A DNA stretch of 64,000 bases, from the NCBI RefSeq assembly GCF_014645695.1, contig NZ_BMMF01000001.1, positions 1 through 64,000 on the forward strand. Direction: 5' to 3'. Every line of letters starts with the position of its first letter. Position 1 is the stretch's first letter. The DNA comes from Salinarimonas ramus (GTDB taxonomy: Bacteria > Pseudomonadota > Alphaproteobacteria > Rhizobiales > Beijerinckiaceae). The position numbers and the translations under genes were made by a program. Positions 50,359 to 59,363 of the stretch are shown here, piece by piece. Below the pieces are notes generated by a model that searched no databases, was not told the origin of the DNA, and was given only the letters and a program-made list of their open reading frames with translations.

Positions 50359-51771
50359 ATGGCCAAGCGCAACGCGGTCTTCATCTGCCAGAATTGCGGC
50401 GCGGTCTACAATCGCTGGAAGGGCAAGTGCGAGGCCTGCGGCGAGTGGAATTCCGTCGTCGAGGAGACGAGCGACGCCACGCCCATGGCCGGGCCCGCGG
50501 CGACGCGGCTCTCCCGCAAGGGCCGCGTCTTTCCCATGGAAGGGCTCGCCGGCTCCTCCAAGGAGCCGCCGCGCACGCCCGCGCAGATCGGCGAGCTCGA
50601 CCGCGTCACCGGCGGCGGCTTCGTCAAGGGCTCCGTCATCCTCATCGGCGGCGATCCCGGCATCGGCAAGTCGACGCTCCTGATGCAGGCCTCCGCGGCT
50701 CTGGCCAAGGCCGGCGAGCGGGTCGCCTACATCTCGGGCGAGGAGGCGGTGGGCCAGGTGCGGCTTCGCGCCGAGCGGCTGGGCCTCGCCGACGCGCCCG
50801 TCGAGCTCGCGGCGCAGACGAACGTCGAGGACATCGTCGCCACGCTCTCGCAGGGGCGCACGCCTGCGCTCGCCGTGATCGATTCGATCCAGACGATGTG
50901 GACGGAGGCGGTCGATTCGGCGCCCGGCACCGTCACCCAGGTGCGCGCGTCGGCACAGGCGCTCATCCGATTCGCCAAGACGACGGGTACCGCCGTCATC
51001 CTCGTCGGCCACGTCACCAAGGACGGGCAGATCGCAGGTCCGCGCGTCGTCGAGCACATGGTCGACGCGGTCATCTCCTTCGAAGGCGACAACGCGCATC
51101 ATTTCCGCATCATGCGCGCGGTGAAGAACCGCTTCGGCCCCACCGACGAGATCGGCGTCTTCGAGATGACGGGCAAGGGGCTGGCCGAGGTCGGCAACCC
51201 CTCCGCCCTGTTCCTGGAGGGGCGCGACGTGGCGGCGCCCGGCACCGCCGTCTTCGCCGGCATGGAGGGCACGCGCCCGCTCCTCGTCGAGGTCCAGGCG
51301 CTGGTCGCGCCCTCCTCGCTCGGCACGCCGCGGCGCGCCGTCGTCGGCTGGGATCCGGCGCGGCTCTCGATGGTGGTCGCCGTGCTCGAGGCGCATGCCG
51401 GCCTCAAGCTCGGCATGCACGACATCTACCTCAACATCGCCGGCGGCCTGAAGATCACCGAGCCGGCGGCAGACCTCGCCGCGGCGGCGGCGCTCGTCTC
51501 CTCCCTCTCCGGCGCGCCGCTGCCGGCGGACGCGGTGTTCTTCGGCGAGATCGGGCTCTCCGGCGCCGTGCGGCCCGTGTCGCAGGCGCCGACGCGCATG
51601 AAGGAGGCCGCCAAGCTCGGCTTCTCGTCGGCCGTCACGCCCGTGGGGCGCGGCGAGCGCGGGGATGCGAGCGGCCTCGACGCCCGCGAGATCCCCCATA
51701 TCGGCGACCTCGTCGGGCAGGTCGCCGCCCGCGGCGGGCGGGGACGCCGTGCGGCGGTAGAGCGAGGATGA
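50359..51771 (+). CDS. radA: DNA repair protein RadA
   Basis: A 470-residue RecA-like branch-migration ATPase acting in recombination. An N-terminal zinc finger uses C10, C13, C24 and C27. Walker A is GGDPGIGKST (97-106), the RadA-specific motif KNRFG is at 256-260, and the C-terminal third is the Lon-protease-like domain. Full-length and intact. It is coupled to alr by a 3-bp gap; cvpA follows 91 bp later. Confidence 0.95.
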   Translation: MAKRNAVFICQNCGAVYNRWKGKCEACGEWNSVVEETSDATPMAGPAATRLSRKGRVFPMEGLAGSSKEPPRTPAQIGELDRVTGGGFVKGSVILIGGDPGIGKSTLLMQASAALAKAGERVAYISGEEAVGQVRLRAERLGLADAPVELAAQTNVEDIVATLSQGRTPALAVIDSIQTMWTEAVDSAPGTVTQVRASAQALIRFAKTTGTAVILVGHVTKDGQIAGPRVVEHMVDAVISFEGDNAHHFRIMRAVKNRFGPTDEIGVFEMTGKGLAEVGNPSALFLEGRDVAAPGTAVFAGMEGTRPLLVEVQALVAPSSLGTPRRAVVGWDPARLSMVVAVLEAHAGLKLGMHDIYLNIAGGLKITEPAADLAAAAALVSSLSGAPLPADAVFFGEIGLSGAVRPVSQAPTRMKEAAKLGFSSAVTPVGRGERGDASGLDAREIPHIGDLVGQVAARGGRGRRAAVERG

Positions 51772-51862
51772 CGGGCGAGAAATCGTCGGCTATACGCTTC
51801 GCTCAGGCGTCGCTCGACCGCGCCGTGAAAACGCTTCATTTCGCCCTCAGGCCCGCGAGACC

Positions 51863-52429
51863 ATGCCTGTACCCATCCTCGACCTGGTCGTCATCGGCGT
51901 CGTCCTGATTTCGGCCCTCCTCGCCATGGTGCGCGGCTTCACCCGAGAGGTTCTCGCCATCGTCGCCTGGGTGACGGCGGCGGCGGCCGCCTGGTTCCTG
52001 CATCCGCTGGCTCTGCCGCTGGCGCAGGACTACATCGCCAACGGCACGATCGCCCTCGTCGCGGCGATCGCGGGCATCTTCGTGATCACGCTGATCATCG
52101 TCTCGCTGATCACGGTGAAGGTCTCCGACTTCATCCTCGATTCGCGCATCGGCCCGCTCGACCGCACGATGGGCTTCGTGTTCGGCGCGGCCCGCGGCTT
52201 CCTGATCTGCGTCATCGGCTGGGTGTTCTTCGCCTGGCTCGTGCAGGGCCAGATGCCGCTCTGGGCCGAGACCGCCCGCACCCGCGCGCTCCTCCAGTCC
52301 ACGGGCGATTCGCTCATCGCGATGATGCCCGAGGATCCCGAGGGCGTGCTCCAGCAATTCCGCACGCCGCAGGTCGAGGGCGACCCGGGCGAGCCCGCCG
52401 ATCCCGCCGCCGCGCCCGACCGCAGCTGA
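51863..52429 (+). CDS. cvpA: CvpA family inner-membrane protein
   Basis: A 188-residue protein with four membrane helices, starting VPILDLVVIGVVLISALLAM and including the family block MVRGFTREVLAIVAWVTA and RIGPLDRTMGFVFGAARG. CvpA proteins were named for colicin V production and affect envelope homeostasis; the biochemical role is not settled. The C-terminal 40 residues are cytosolic and Pro/Asp-rich. cvpA before purF is a widely conserved order. Confidence 0.9.
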   Translation: MPVPILDLVVIGVVLISALLAMVRGFTREVLAIVAWVTAAAAAWFLHPLALPLAQDYIANGTIALVAAIAGIFVITLIIVSLITVKVSDFILDSRIGPLDRTMGFVFGAARGFLICVIGWVFFAWLVQGQMPLWAETARTRALLQSTGDSLIAMMPEDPEGVLQQFRTPQVEGDPGEPADPAAAPDRS

Positions 52430-52453
52430 GCGCGCGCCACTGGTCTTCCCGCT

Positions 52454-52480
52454 CCCGCGCTCCCATCTGGGAGGCGCGGG
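52454..52480 (+). terminator. GC-rich hairpin between cvpA and purF
   Basis: CCCGCGC-TCCCA (52454-52465), TC, then TGGGA-GGCGCGGG (52468-52480) form a 12-bp stem with one bulged base. Only a weak T-run (GTTTCC) follows. It could be a terminator for the dnaB-cvpA run or a leader structure of purF, whose ATG is 47 bp downstream. Confidence 0.4.
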
Positions 52481-52527
52481 CGGCGCCGTTTCCACCGTTC
52501 CGGTCCGCTCTCTCCCGAGGATCAGAC

Positions 52528-54000
52528 ATGCACGACGCACTCCCCTCCGCCAGCCGCGATCTCGATCTCGACGGCGACACGCTGCGCGAGGAGTGCGGCG
52601 TGTTCGGCATCTTCGGGCACCCGGACGCCGCCGCCATCACGGCGCTGGGCCTGCACGCGCTCCAGCATCGCGGCCAGGAGGCGGCTGGCATCGTCACCTT
52701 CGACGGCGCGCGCTTCCATGCGGAGCGCAAGCTCGGCCTCGTGGGCGATTCGTTCTCGAGCCGCGAGGTGATCGAGCGCCTCACCGGCGCCAACGCGATC
52801 GGCCACGTTCGCTATTCCACCACCGGCGAGACGGTGATGCGCAACGTCCAGCCGCTCTTCGCCGAGCTCGACGCCGGCGGCTTCGCGGTGGCGCACAACG
52901 GGAACCTGACGAACGGCCTGACGCTGCGCCGCGAGCTGATCCGCGAGGGCGCGATCTGCCAGTCCACGACGGACACCGAGGTGATCCTCCATCTCCTCGC
53001 GCGCTCGCGCAAGCCGCGCATCGTCGAGCGTTTCCTCGACGCGATCCGCGCGCTCGAGGGCGCCTTCGCCCTCGTCTGCCTCTCCAACAAGAAGCTCATC
53101 GGCGCGCGCGACCCCTACGGCATCCGCCCGCTCGTCATCGGCGAGCTCGACGGGCGCTACATCCTCGCCTCCGAGACCTGCGCGCTCGACATCATCGGCG
53201 CGCGCTTCGTGCGCGACGTGGAGAACGGCGAGGTCGTGGTGATCACGGAGGGCGGCATCGAGAGCCTGCGGCCCTTCCCCGCCGTCCCTGAGCGGCCCTG
53301 CGTGTTCGAGTACATCTATTTCGCCCGCCCCGATTCCATCGTGAACGGCAAGAGCGTCTACGAGGCGCGCAAGAATCTCGGCGCGCAGCTCGCCGCCGAA
53401 TCGCCGGCCGAGGTCGACGTCGTCGTCCCCGTGCCCGATTCGGGCGTGCCGGCGGCCATCGGCTACGCCCAGGCCGCTTGCGTGCCCTTCGAGATGGGCA
53501 TCATCCGCAACCATTACGTCGGGCGCACCTTCATCCAGCCGACGCAGTCCGTGCGCGAGCTCGGCGTGCGCATGAAGCACTCCGCCAATCGCGGCGTGAT
53601 CGCGGGCAAGCGCATCGTGCTCATCGACGACAGCCTCGTGCGCGGCACGACGTCGGTGAAGATCGTGCGGATGATGCGCGAGGCGGGCGCCAAGGAGGTG
53701 CATTTCCGCATCGCGAGCCCGCCGATCAAGCATCCCGACTTCTACGGCATCGACACGCCGGAGCGCGAGAAGCTGCTCGCCGCGACCCACGACCTCGAGG
53801 CCATGCGCGCCTATATCGGCGCAGACAGCCTCGCCTTCCTGTCCATCGACGGGCTCTACCGGGCGCTCGGCTTCGCCGGCCGCAATGCCGAGCGGCCGCA
53901 ATTCACGGACCATTGCTTCACCGGCGAGTATCCGACGGGGCTGACGGATCTCGGCATCGAGACGCCCAAGCGCCTGTCGATCCTCGCCGAAGCCGATTGA
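52528..54000 (+). CDS. purF: Amidophosphoribosyltransferase PurF
   Basis: A 490-residue enzyme of the first step of purine synthesis (PRPP + glutamine to phosphoribosylamine). A 22-residue propeptide precedes the nucleophile C23 (EECGVFGIFG). The glutaminase domain has HRGQEAAGI and GHVRYSTTG; the phosphoribosyltransferase PRPP loop is IVLIDDSLVRGTTS. No pyrR-like or PurR box is evident upstream. The SDR gene starts 18 bp downstream. Confidence 0.96.
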   Translation: MHDALPSASRDLDLDGDTLREECGVFGIFGHPDAAAITALGLHALQHRGQEAAGIVTFDGARFHAERKLGLVGDSFSSREVIERLTGANAIGHVRYSTTGETVMRNVQPLFAELDAGGFAVAHNGNLTNGLTLRRELIREGAICQSTTDTEVILHLLARSRKPRIVERFLDAIRALEGAFALVCLSNKKLIGARDPYGIRPLVIGELDGRYILASETCALDIIGARFVRDVENGEVVVITEGGIESLRPFPAVPERPCVFEYIYFARPDSIVNGKSVYEARKNLGAQLAAESPAEVDVVVPVPDSGVPAAIGYAQAACVPFEMGIIRNHYVGRTFIQPTQSVRELGVRMKHSANRGVIAGKRIVLIDDSLVRGTTSVKIVRMMREAGAKEVHFRIASPPIKHPDFYGIDTPEREKLLAATHDLEAMRAYIGADSLAFLSIDGLYRALGFAGRNAERPQFTDHCFTGEYPTGLTDLGIETPKRLSILAEAD

Positions 54001-54018
54001 GAGCCGGGGGACACGCTC

Positions 54019-54762
54019 ATGGACAAGCCGCTCGAAGGGCGCATCGCCGTCGTCACGGGGGCCTCGCGGGGCATCGGCCGCGCGGCGGCGCTCGAGCTCG
54101 CCCGCGCCGGCGCGCACGTCGTCGCCATCGCCCGCACGCAGGGCGGGCTGGAGGAGCTCGACGACGAGATCCGCGCCGTCGGCTCGGCGGCGACGCTCGT
54201 GCCCCTCGACCTGAAGGACCTCGACGCCCTCGATCGCCTCGGCGCCGCGCTCTACGAGCGCCACGGCAAGGTGGACGTGCTCCTCGGCAATGCCGGGCTG
54301 CTCGGCCAGATCGCGCCCATCAACCAGATCGACCAGCCGACCTGGGACGCGGTCATGACCGTGAACCTCACCGCGAACTGGCGGCTGATCCGCTCCCTCG
54401 ACCCGCTCCTGCGGGCCTCCGACGCCGGGCGAGCGATCTTCCTCACTTCGGGTGCCGCCCACAAGGCGAAGGCCTATTGGGGCGCCTACGCGGTCTCGAA
54501 GGCAGGCCTCGAGGTGATGGTGCGCACCTGGGCCGACGAGACGCGCAACATCACGAAGATCCGCGCCATGCTGGTCAATCCCGGACCGCTGCGCACGCGC
54601 ATGCGCGCCACCGCCATGCCCGGCGAGGACCCGATGACGCTGCGCACGCCGGAGGACCTCGCGCCGAAGATCCTCACCCTCGCCCTGCCCTCCTGGCAGG
54701 AGACGGGTAAGATCTACGACTTCCCCACCGATCGCGTGATCGAGGCGCTGCCGCCCGGCTGA
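54019..54762 (+). CDS. Short-chain dehydrogenase/reductase (YciK-like)
   Basis: A 247-residue SDR with cofactor motif TGASRGIG (14-21), structural NAG (GNAGLLG) and catalytic Y-x-x-x-K in YAVSK, after the serine in LTSGAAH. This family member sits directly after purF in many alphaproteobacteria. The substrate is unknown; the Arg after TGAS suggests NADP preference. A strong terminator follows 29 bp after the stop. Confidence 0.88.
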   Translation: MDKPLEGRIAVVTGASRGIGRAAALELARAGAHVVAIARTQGGLEELDDEIRAVGSAATLVPLDLKDLDALDRLGAALYERHGKVDVLLGNAGLLGQIAPINQIDQPTWDAVMTVNLTANWRLIRSLDPLLRASDAGRAIFLTSGAAHKAKAYWGAYAVSKAGLEVMVRTWADETRNITKIRAMLVNPGPLRTRMRATAMPGEDPMTLRTPEDLAPKILTLALPSWQETGKIYDFPTDRVIEALPPG

Positions 54763-54790
54763 AGCCCCGATCGGTTTGCCTAGCAAGCGA

Positions 54791-54822
54791 AACGCCCCGC
54801 TCTCGGCCGAGAGCGGGGCGTT
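54791..54822. terminator. Bidirectional terminator between the SDR and mrcA genes
   Basis: AACGCCCCGCTCTC-GGCC-GAGAGCGGGGCGTT is a perfect 32-bp palindrome, with TTCTC after it on the plus strand and A-rich sequence before it (GCGAAACG), so it can act in both directions. It separates convergent genes (stops at 54762 and 54854). Confidence 0.8.
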
Positions 54823-54853
54823 CTCATGTTCGGAACCGGGGCCGCAGGCGGCC

Positions 54854-57289
54854 TCAATAGAGGCCGCCGGTGCCCCCGCCGATGGACTGGAGCGCCTCCG
54901 GCGGCACGAGCTCGCCGTCGGTCGCGCCGGGGCCGAAGCCCACGACGGCGTAATTGTCCGGCGGCGCGGTGCCGGGCTTGAACGCCTCGAGGATGACGTT
55001 CCCCTCCCCCGCGCCGGCGCGCAGCCCGGACGTGGCGTTGACGGGGATCAGCTTGACGCCCGGCGGGACGCGGAAGGGCGTCGCCGGCTCGTCGGCGAGC
55101 GCCATCTCCATGAAGTCGCCGAAGATCGGCGCGGCATAGCCGCCGCCGGTGACGCCGCGGCCGAGGGGGCGCGGCTGGTCGAAGCCGATATAGACGCCCA
55201 CCGCCAGGTCCGGCGAGAAGCCGACGAACCACACGTCCTTGGCGTCGTTCGTGGTGCCGGTCTTGCCCGCGAGCGGCTTGCCGACGCGCTGCAGCGACGT
55301 CGCCGTGCCGCGCTCCACCACGCCCTCCATCATGGAGGTGATCTGGTAGGCGGTCAGCGGGTCGAGCACCTGCTCGCGATCGTCGACGAGCTGCGGCTCG
55401 TCCTGCCCCTGCCAGGCCTGCGCCTCGCAGCCCAGGCACTCGCGCGTGTCGTGGCGGAAGATGGTCTCGCCCTGACGGTCCTGGATTCGGTCGATGAGCG
55501 TCGGGCGGATGCGCTTGCCGCCGTTCACGAACATCGCATAGGCGGTGGTCATGCGAAGCACGGTGGTCTCGCCCGCGCCGAGCGACATGGAGAGCACCGG
55601 CAGCATGTCGTCGACGACGCCGAAGCGGCGGGCGTACTCGACGACGAGGGGCATGCCGACGTCCTGCGCCAGGCGCACGGTCATGAGGTTCTTCGAGCGC
55701 TCGATGCCGTAGCGCAGGGTCCGCGGGCCCGTGGGCCGGCCGTCGTAGTTCGTCGGCGACCACGCGTCCGTGCCGGCGGCCTGGATCGTGATCGGCTCGT
55801 CGAGGACGATGGAGGACGGGGTGTAGCCGTTGTCCAAAGCGGCGGCGTAGACGAAGGGCTTGAACGAGGAGCCGGGCTGGCGCAGCGCCTGGGTCGCGCG
55901 GTTGAACTCGCTCTGATCGTAGGAGAAGCCCCCGACCATGGCCTTCACGCGCCCGGTATGCGGGTCCATGGCGACGATGGCGCCGGAGACCTGCGGCACC
56001 TGGCGCAGGCGGAAGCCGCCGTCGTCCTGGCGCTCGACGTAGATCACGTCGCCCACGTCCAGCGCACCGTCGACGGACTGCCCGGTCCAGCGCACGCCCT
56101 CGGCCGCGAGACGACCAGTGATGCGCGCCTCGTCGATCTCGCCGGAGATCGCGACCTCGGGGCGGATGCCGATGCGGGCCGCGCCGTCGGCGATCTCGAG
56201 GACGACCGCGAGCTCCCACGGCTGCACGTCGGCGAGCGGGCGCACGCCCGCCAGCGCCACGCCCCAGTCGGAGGCGGCGGCCAGGTCGAGCTGCTCGACG
56301 GCGCCGCGCCAGCCACCACGCTCCTCGTCGTAGCGCACGAGGCCGTCGATGAGCGCCTTGCGCGCCATCGCCTGCATCTGCGGGTCGAGCGTCGTGCGGA
56401 TGGAGAGGCCGCCCTCGTAGAGCGTCTCGTCGCCGTAGCGCGAGGCGATCTGGCGGCGCGCCTCCTCGACGAAATAGCCGGCGCCGAGCAGGTTCGGCGA
56501 GATGCGCCGCGGCGTTACCTCGAGCGGCTGGGCCTTGGCGGCCTGCGCCTCCTCGGCGGTGACGAAGCCGTTGTCGAGCATGCGGTCGATCACCCAGTCC
56601 CGGCGGCCGATCGCGGCCTCGCGCTCGCGGAAGGGGTGGTAATTGTTGGGCGCCTTCGGCAGGGCGGCGAGATAGGCCGATTCGGCGAGCGTCAGCTCGT
56701 GGACGGACTTGTCGAAATATTCCAGCGCCGCGGCGGCGACGCCGTGCAGGTTGCGGCCCGGCACGATGGTGCCGAGGAAGATCTCGTTGAGGTAGAGCTC
56801 GAGGATCTGGTCCTTGGTGAACGCCGCCTCCATCCGCAGCGCGATCAGCGCCTCGCGGATCTTGCGCTCGTAGGTCTGCTCGCTCGACAGCAGGAAGTTC
56901 TTCGCCACCTGCTGCGTGATGGTGGACGCGCCCTGCGTCGTGCCGGTGGCGACGTTCGTCACGATGGCGCGGGCGATGCCCTCCGGGTCGATGCCCAGAT
57001 GCGAGTAGAAGTTCTTGTCCTCGGCGGAGAGGAAGGCGTTGATCAGCTGCTTGGGGATCGTCTCGATCGGCAGGTAGAGCCGGCGCTCGCGGGCGTATTC
57101 CGCGACGAGCGTGCCGTCCGCGGCGTGGACGCGGCTCATCACCGGGGGCTCGTACTGGGCGAGGGCGGCGTGGTCCGGCAGGTCCTGCGAGAAGTGCAGG
57201 TAGCCGATCCCGGCCGCGGCGGCGCCCACCAGGAAGGCGACGAAGCCCGCGCTGAACAGGATGCCGAAGAATCGCAGGACGATGCGCAT
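54854..57289 (-). CDS. mrcA: Penicillin-binding protein 1A
   Basis: An 811-residue bifunctional peptidoglycan synthase. TM helix about 7-30; GT51 domain with catalytic E90 (SAEDKNFYSHLG) and GASTITQQVAKNF; an OB-fold insertion (about 320-430) as in classical PBP1A; transpeptidase with S474-S-F-K477, S532-K-N534 and K676-T-G678. All catalytic residues are present. GGKRIRPTLIDRI is a typical late block. It lies downstream of amiC and is convergent with the SDR. Together with the PBP at 6838 it gives the cell at least two class A synthases. Confidence 0.96.
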   Translation of the reverse strand: MRIVLRFFGILFSAGFVAFLVGAAAAGIGYLHFSQDLPDHAALAQYEPPVMSRVHAADGTLVAEYARERRLYLPIETIPKQLINAFLSAEDKNFYSHLGIDPEGIARAIVTNVATGTTQGASTITQQVAKNFLLSSEQTYERKIREALIALRMEAAFTKDQILELYLNEIFLGTIVPGRNLHGVAAAALEYFDKSVHELTLAESAYLAALPKAPNNYHPFREREAAIGRRDWVIDRMLDNGFVTAEEAQAAKAQPLEVTPRRISPNLLGAGYFVEEARRQIASRYGDETLYEGGLSIRTTLDPQMQAMARKALIDGLVRYDEERGGWRGAVEQLDLAAASDWGVALAGVRPLADVQPWELAVVLEIADGAARIGIRPEVAISGEIDEARITGRLAAEGVRWTGQSVDGALDVGDVIYVERQDDGGFRLRQVPQVSGAIVAMDPHTGRVKAMVGGFSYDQSEFNRATQALRQPGSSFKPFVYAAALDNGYTPSSIVLDEPITIQAAGTDAWSPTNYDGRPTGPRTLRYGIERSKNLMTVRLAQDVGMPLVVEYARRFGVVDDMLPVLSMSLGAGETTVLRMTTAYAMFVNGGKRIRPTLIDRIQDRQGETIFRHDTRECLGCEAQAWQGQDEPQLVDDREQVLDPLTAYQITSMMEGVVERGTATSLQRVGKPLAGKTGTTNDAKDVWFVGFSPDLAVGVYIGFDQPRPLGRGVTGGGYAAPIFGDFMEMALADEPATPFRVPPGVKLIPVNATSGLRAGAGEGNVILEAFKPGTAPPDNYAVVGFGPGATDGELVPPEALQSIGGGTGGLY

Positions 57290-57422
57290 AGAGTTCCCGA
57301 TCCGTCAGAGCCCGCACCGCGTAGCGCGGCACCGACCCACCCCTTCTAGACTACCCCATCGAGCCGGGCGACGGAATCGCCGATCCCGGCCGATCTGGAT
57401 CGTGGCCCGAGAGAGCAACGAT

Positions 57423-58685
57423 CTATGGTGAAACTGCGGCGGCGGCCGCGGCGCGGTCCGCGAGGCGCGGCGCGAAGAAGCGCTCGACGGCGTCGCCCAT
57501 GGCGGCGGTGGCGCGATCGCGCCATTCGCGCGAGGTGAGCAGCGCGATGTCGCGGCGGCTCGACAGGTAGCCGAGCTCCACCAGGACCGAGGGCACGTCG
57601 TAGGCCCGCAGCACGACGAAGGCCGCCTGCCGGTGCGGATTCTTGTTCAAGCGCGCGACGCCGTCCATCTGGTCGATGAGCGTCGTCGCGAAGACGTGCG
57701 AATAGCCGCGCGTCTCGCGCTCGGCGAGCTCGCGCAGGATGTCGGCGACCTCGTCGCGCGCCTCCTGCGTGTCGAGGCCGGCGAGCGCGTCCGCGCTGTT
57801 CTCGCGCTCGGCGAGGGTCGCCGAGGCGCGGTCCGAGGCGGTGTCGGAGTTGGTGTAGACGGTGAGCCCGCTCACCTGCGGCGCGGAGGAGAGCGAATCC
57901 GCGTGGACCGAGACGAACAGGTCCGCCTGCGCGCGCCGCGCGAAGCCGACGCGCTCGCCCAGCGGCACGAACACGTCCGCCTCGCGCGTCATCAGGACGC
58001 GGAAGCGCCCGCTCTCGGCGAGGCGGTCGCGCAGCGCCAGCGCGAAGCCGAGCACCACGTCCGCCTCCTCGACGCCGCCCTGGGCGATGGCGCCGGGATC
58101 GATGCCGCCGTGGCCGGGGTCGATGACGATGGTGGGCCGCGGATCGACGAGCGCGCCCTCGGGCGCGAGGGCGGGCCTCAGCGAGGCGAGGCCGTAGGCG
58201 TCCGCGTCGGCGGCGACGGCGGCGGCGAAATCCGTCGCTTCCACGGGTGCGAGGGTGAGCGTGAGGAGATGGGCGCCGTCGTTTCGCGAGACGAGGGCCG
58301 TCCCCACCACCCGCGCCGGCGCGGCGAGATCGATGACGACGCGCGCCCGGTCCGCCGCGAACAGGCCCCAGCGCATGGAGGCGACGACGCCGCCCGCGGC
58401 GCCGGCCTCCTCGGCGGGGACCTGGAAGTTGACGGCGGGGAGGTCGAGCACGATCCGCTGCGGGCGGTCGATGGCGAAAGCGCGGGCTTCCACGGGGGCG
58501 TTGAGCGTGAAGGTCAGGCGCGTCTCGGCGCCGACCTCCTCGATCGCCGCCGCGATGGCGACGATGCCGGCGGCGCGGGCGGGGGCGAGGAGGCCCGAGA
58601 CGACGAGGATGAGGCACGCCGCGAGAACGGCCGCGAGAGGCCGCATCCTCGTCGACACACGCGCTCGCGAAAGCGCTTTGCGCAT
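57423..58685 (-). CDS. amiC: N-acetylmuramoyl-L-alanine amidase AmiC (AMIN + Amidase_3)
   Basis: A 420-residue periplasmic amidase that cuts peptide stems from glycan during division. A signal peptide ends near PARA (residue 38). The AMIN domain (about 40-150) targets the septum. The Amidase_3 domain has zinc ligands H192 (DPGHGG), E207 and H261 (SVHADS), and catalytic E370 (VELGYL). I chose the ATG at 58685 because GAGGAGAG precedes it; a GTG at 58748 is less likely. It is upstream of mrcA (133-bp gap) and divergent from rne, the usual alphaproteobacterial arrangement. The insert of about 55 residues after HADS (about 265-320) is the usual autoinhibitory helix region. Confidence 0.94.
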   Translation of the reverse strand: MRKALSRARVSTRMRPLAAVLAACLILVVSGLLAPARAAGIVAIAAAIEEVGAETRLTFTLNAPVEARAFAIDRPQRIVLDLPAVNFQVPAEEAGAAGGVVASMRWGLFAADRARVVIDLAAPARVVGTALVSRNDGAHLLTLTLAPVEATDFAAAVAADADAYGLASLRPALAPEGALVDPRPTIVIDPGHGGIDPGAIAQGGVEEADVVLGFALALRDRLAESGRFRVLMTREADVFVPLGERVGFARRAQADLFVSVHADSLSSAPQVSGLTVYTNSDTASDRASATLAERENSADALAGLDTQEARDEVADILRELAERETRGYSHVFATTLIDQMDGVARLNKNPHRQAAFVVLRAYDVPSVLVELGYLSSRRDIALLTSREWRDRATAAMGDAVERFFAPRLADRAAAAAAVSP

Positions 58686-59363
58686 CGCCCTCTCCTCGAA
58701 CCGGAACGCCGCGCCGCGACGAGGCTCCGCCCAGATCTCCACACGCACGATCTCCTACCCGATAGCCGGGCCGTGGTTAACGAAAGCTTGCCCCGCGCGG
58801 TTGCGCGTCTCGATCGCGTGTTTTTCGTGCAACATAGGTCTCGCGTCTTGCCAAAGCCGACATCCCCTCGGTAATAGAGAAGACCCCGTCCGGCTTTGCC
58901 GAATCCGGCGGCGTCGCGCGGAGACGGCCCACTCGCCCTCCGCCGGCGCGCCGAGGTCCTCCGCGGGAGCGGAGCGCCAGGACACCGAGATCCGGACAGG
59001 TCGCACGGCTCGGCATCCGCCGAGCCATGAGCGCGATGACCGGCCGAGCCGGCCCATCGAATTCGAGAGGATCGCAGGGCATGGGCGCACGCACGAGAGA
59101 GGTTGTCCTTCTCGTCGACGTGCTCGTCCGTGCGCGCAACGCCGCCTCCGCACCGCGCCCCGCGGTCGGTCGGGCCGGCTCGGCGCGCGCCACGTCCGGA
59201 TCCGCGGTCAACCCCACCTGCGCCCGTACCGGGCGCCAAGCGGCGTTCGGCCCGACGTCTTCCTCCCCCGCCCCGACCCGCCCGATGCCGCGCCTCCACG
59301 CGCGCCCGGCGACGCGATCGCGGGGAGGCCACGCGACGGCCGACGCCATGTCGAGAGCTTTTC
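58686..59363 (+). promoter_or_regulatory. Long leader/intergenic region upstream of rne
   Basis: This 678-bp gap between amiC and rne holds no convincing gene. RNase E genes commonly have long 5' untranslated leaders used for autoregulation, and a leader of several hundred nucleotides fits here. Near the amiC side is GGTTAACG (58776-58783), a CtrA-like half site, and an AT-richer stretch (58819-58840) with a possible -10 CATAGG. I cannot identify the leader's folds by eye. Confidence 0.45.

Noticed and set aside
59103-59363. N-terminal extension of RNase E
   Set aside because: The frame stays open upstream but encodes a Pro/Arg/Ser-rich sequence with no family match; the conserved N-terminus starts at 59364.
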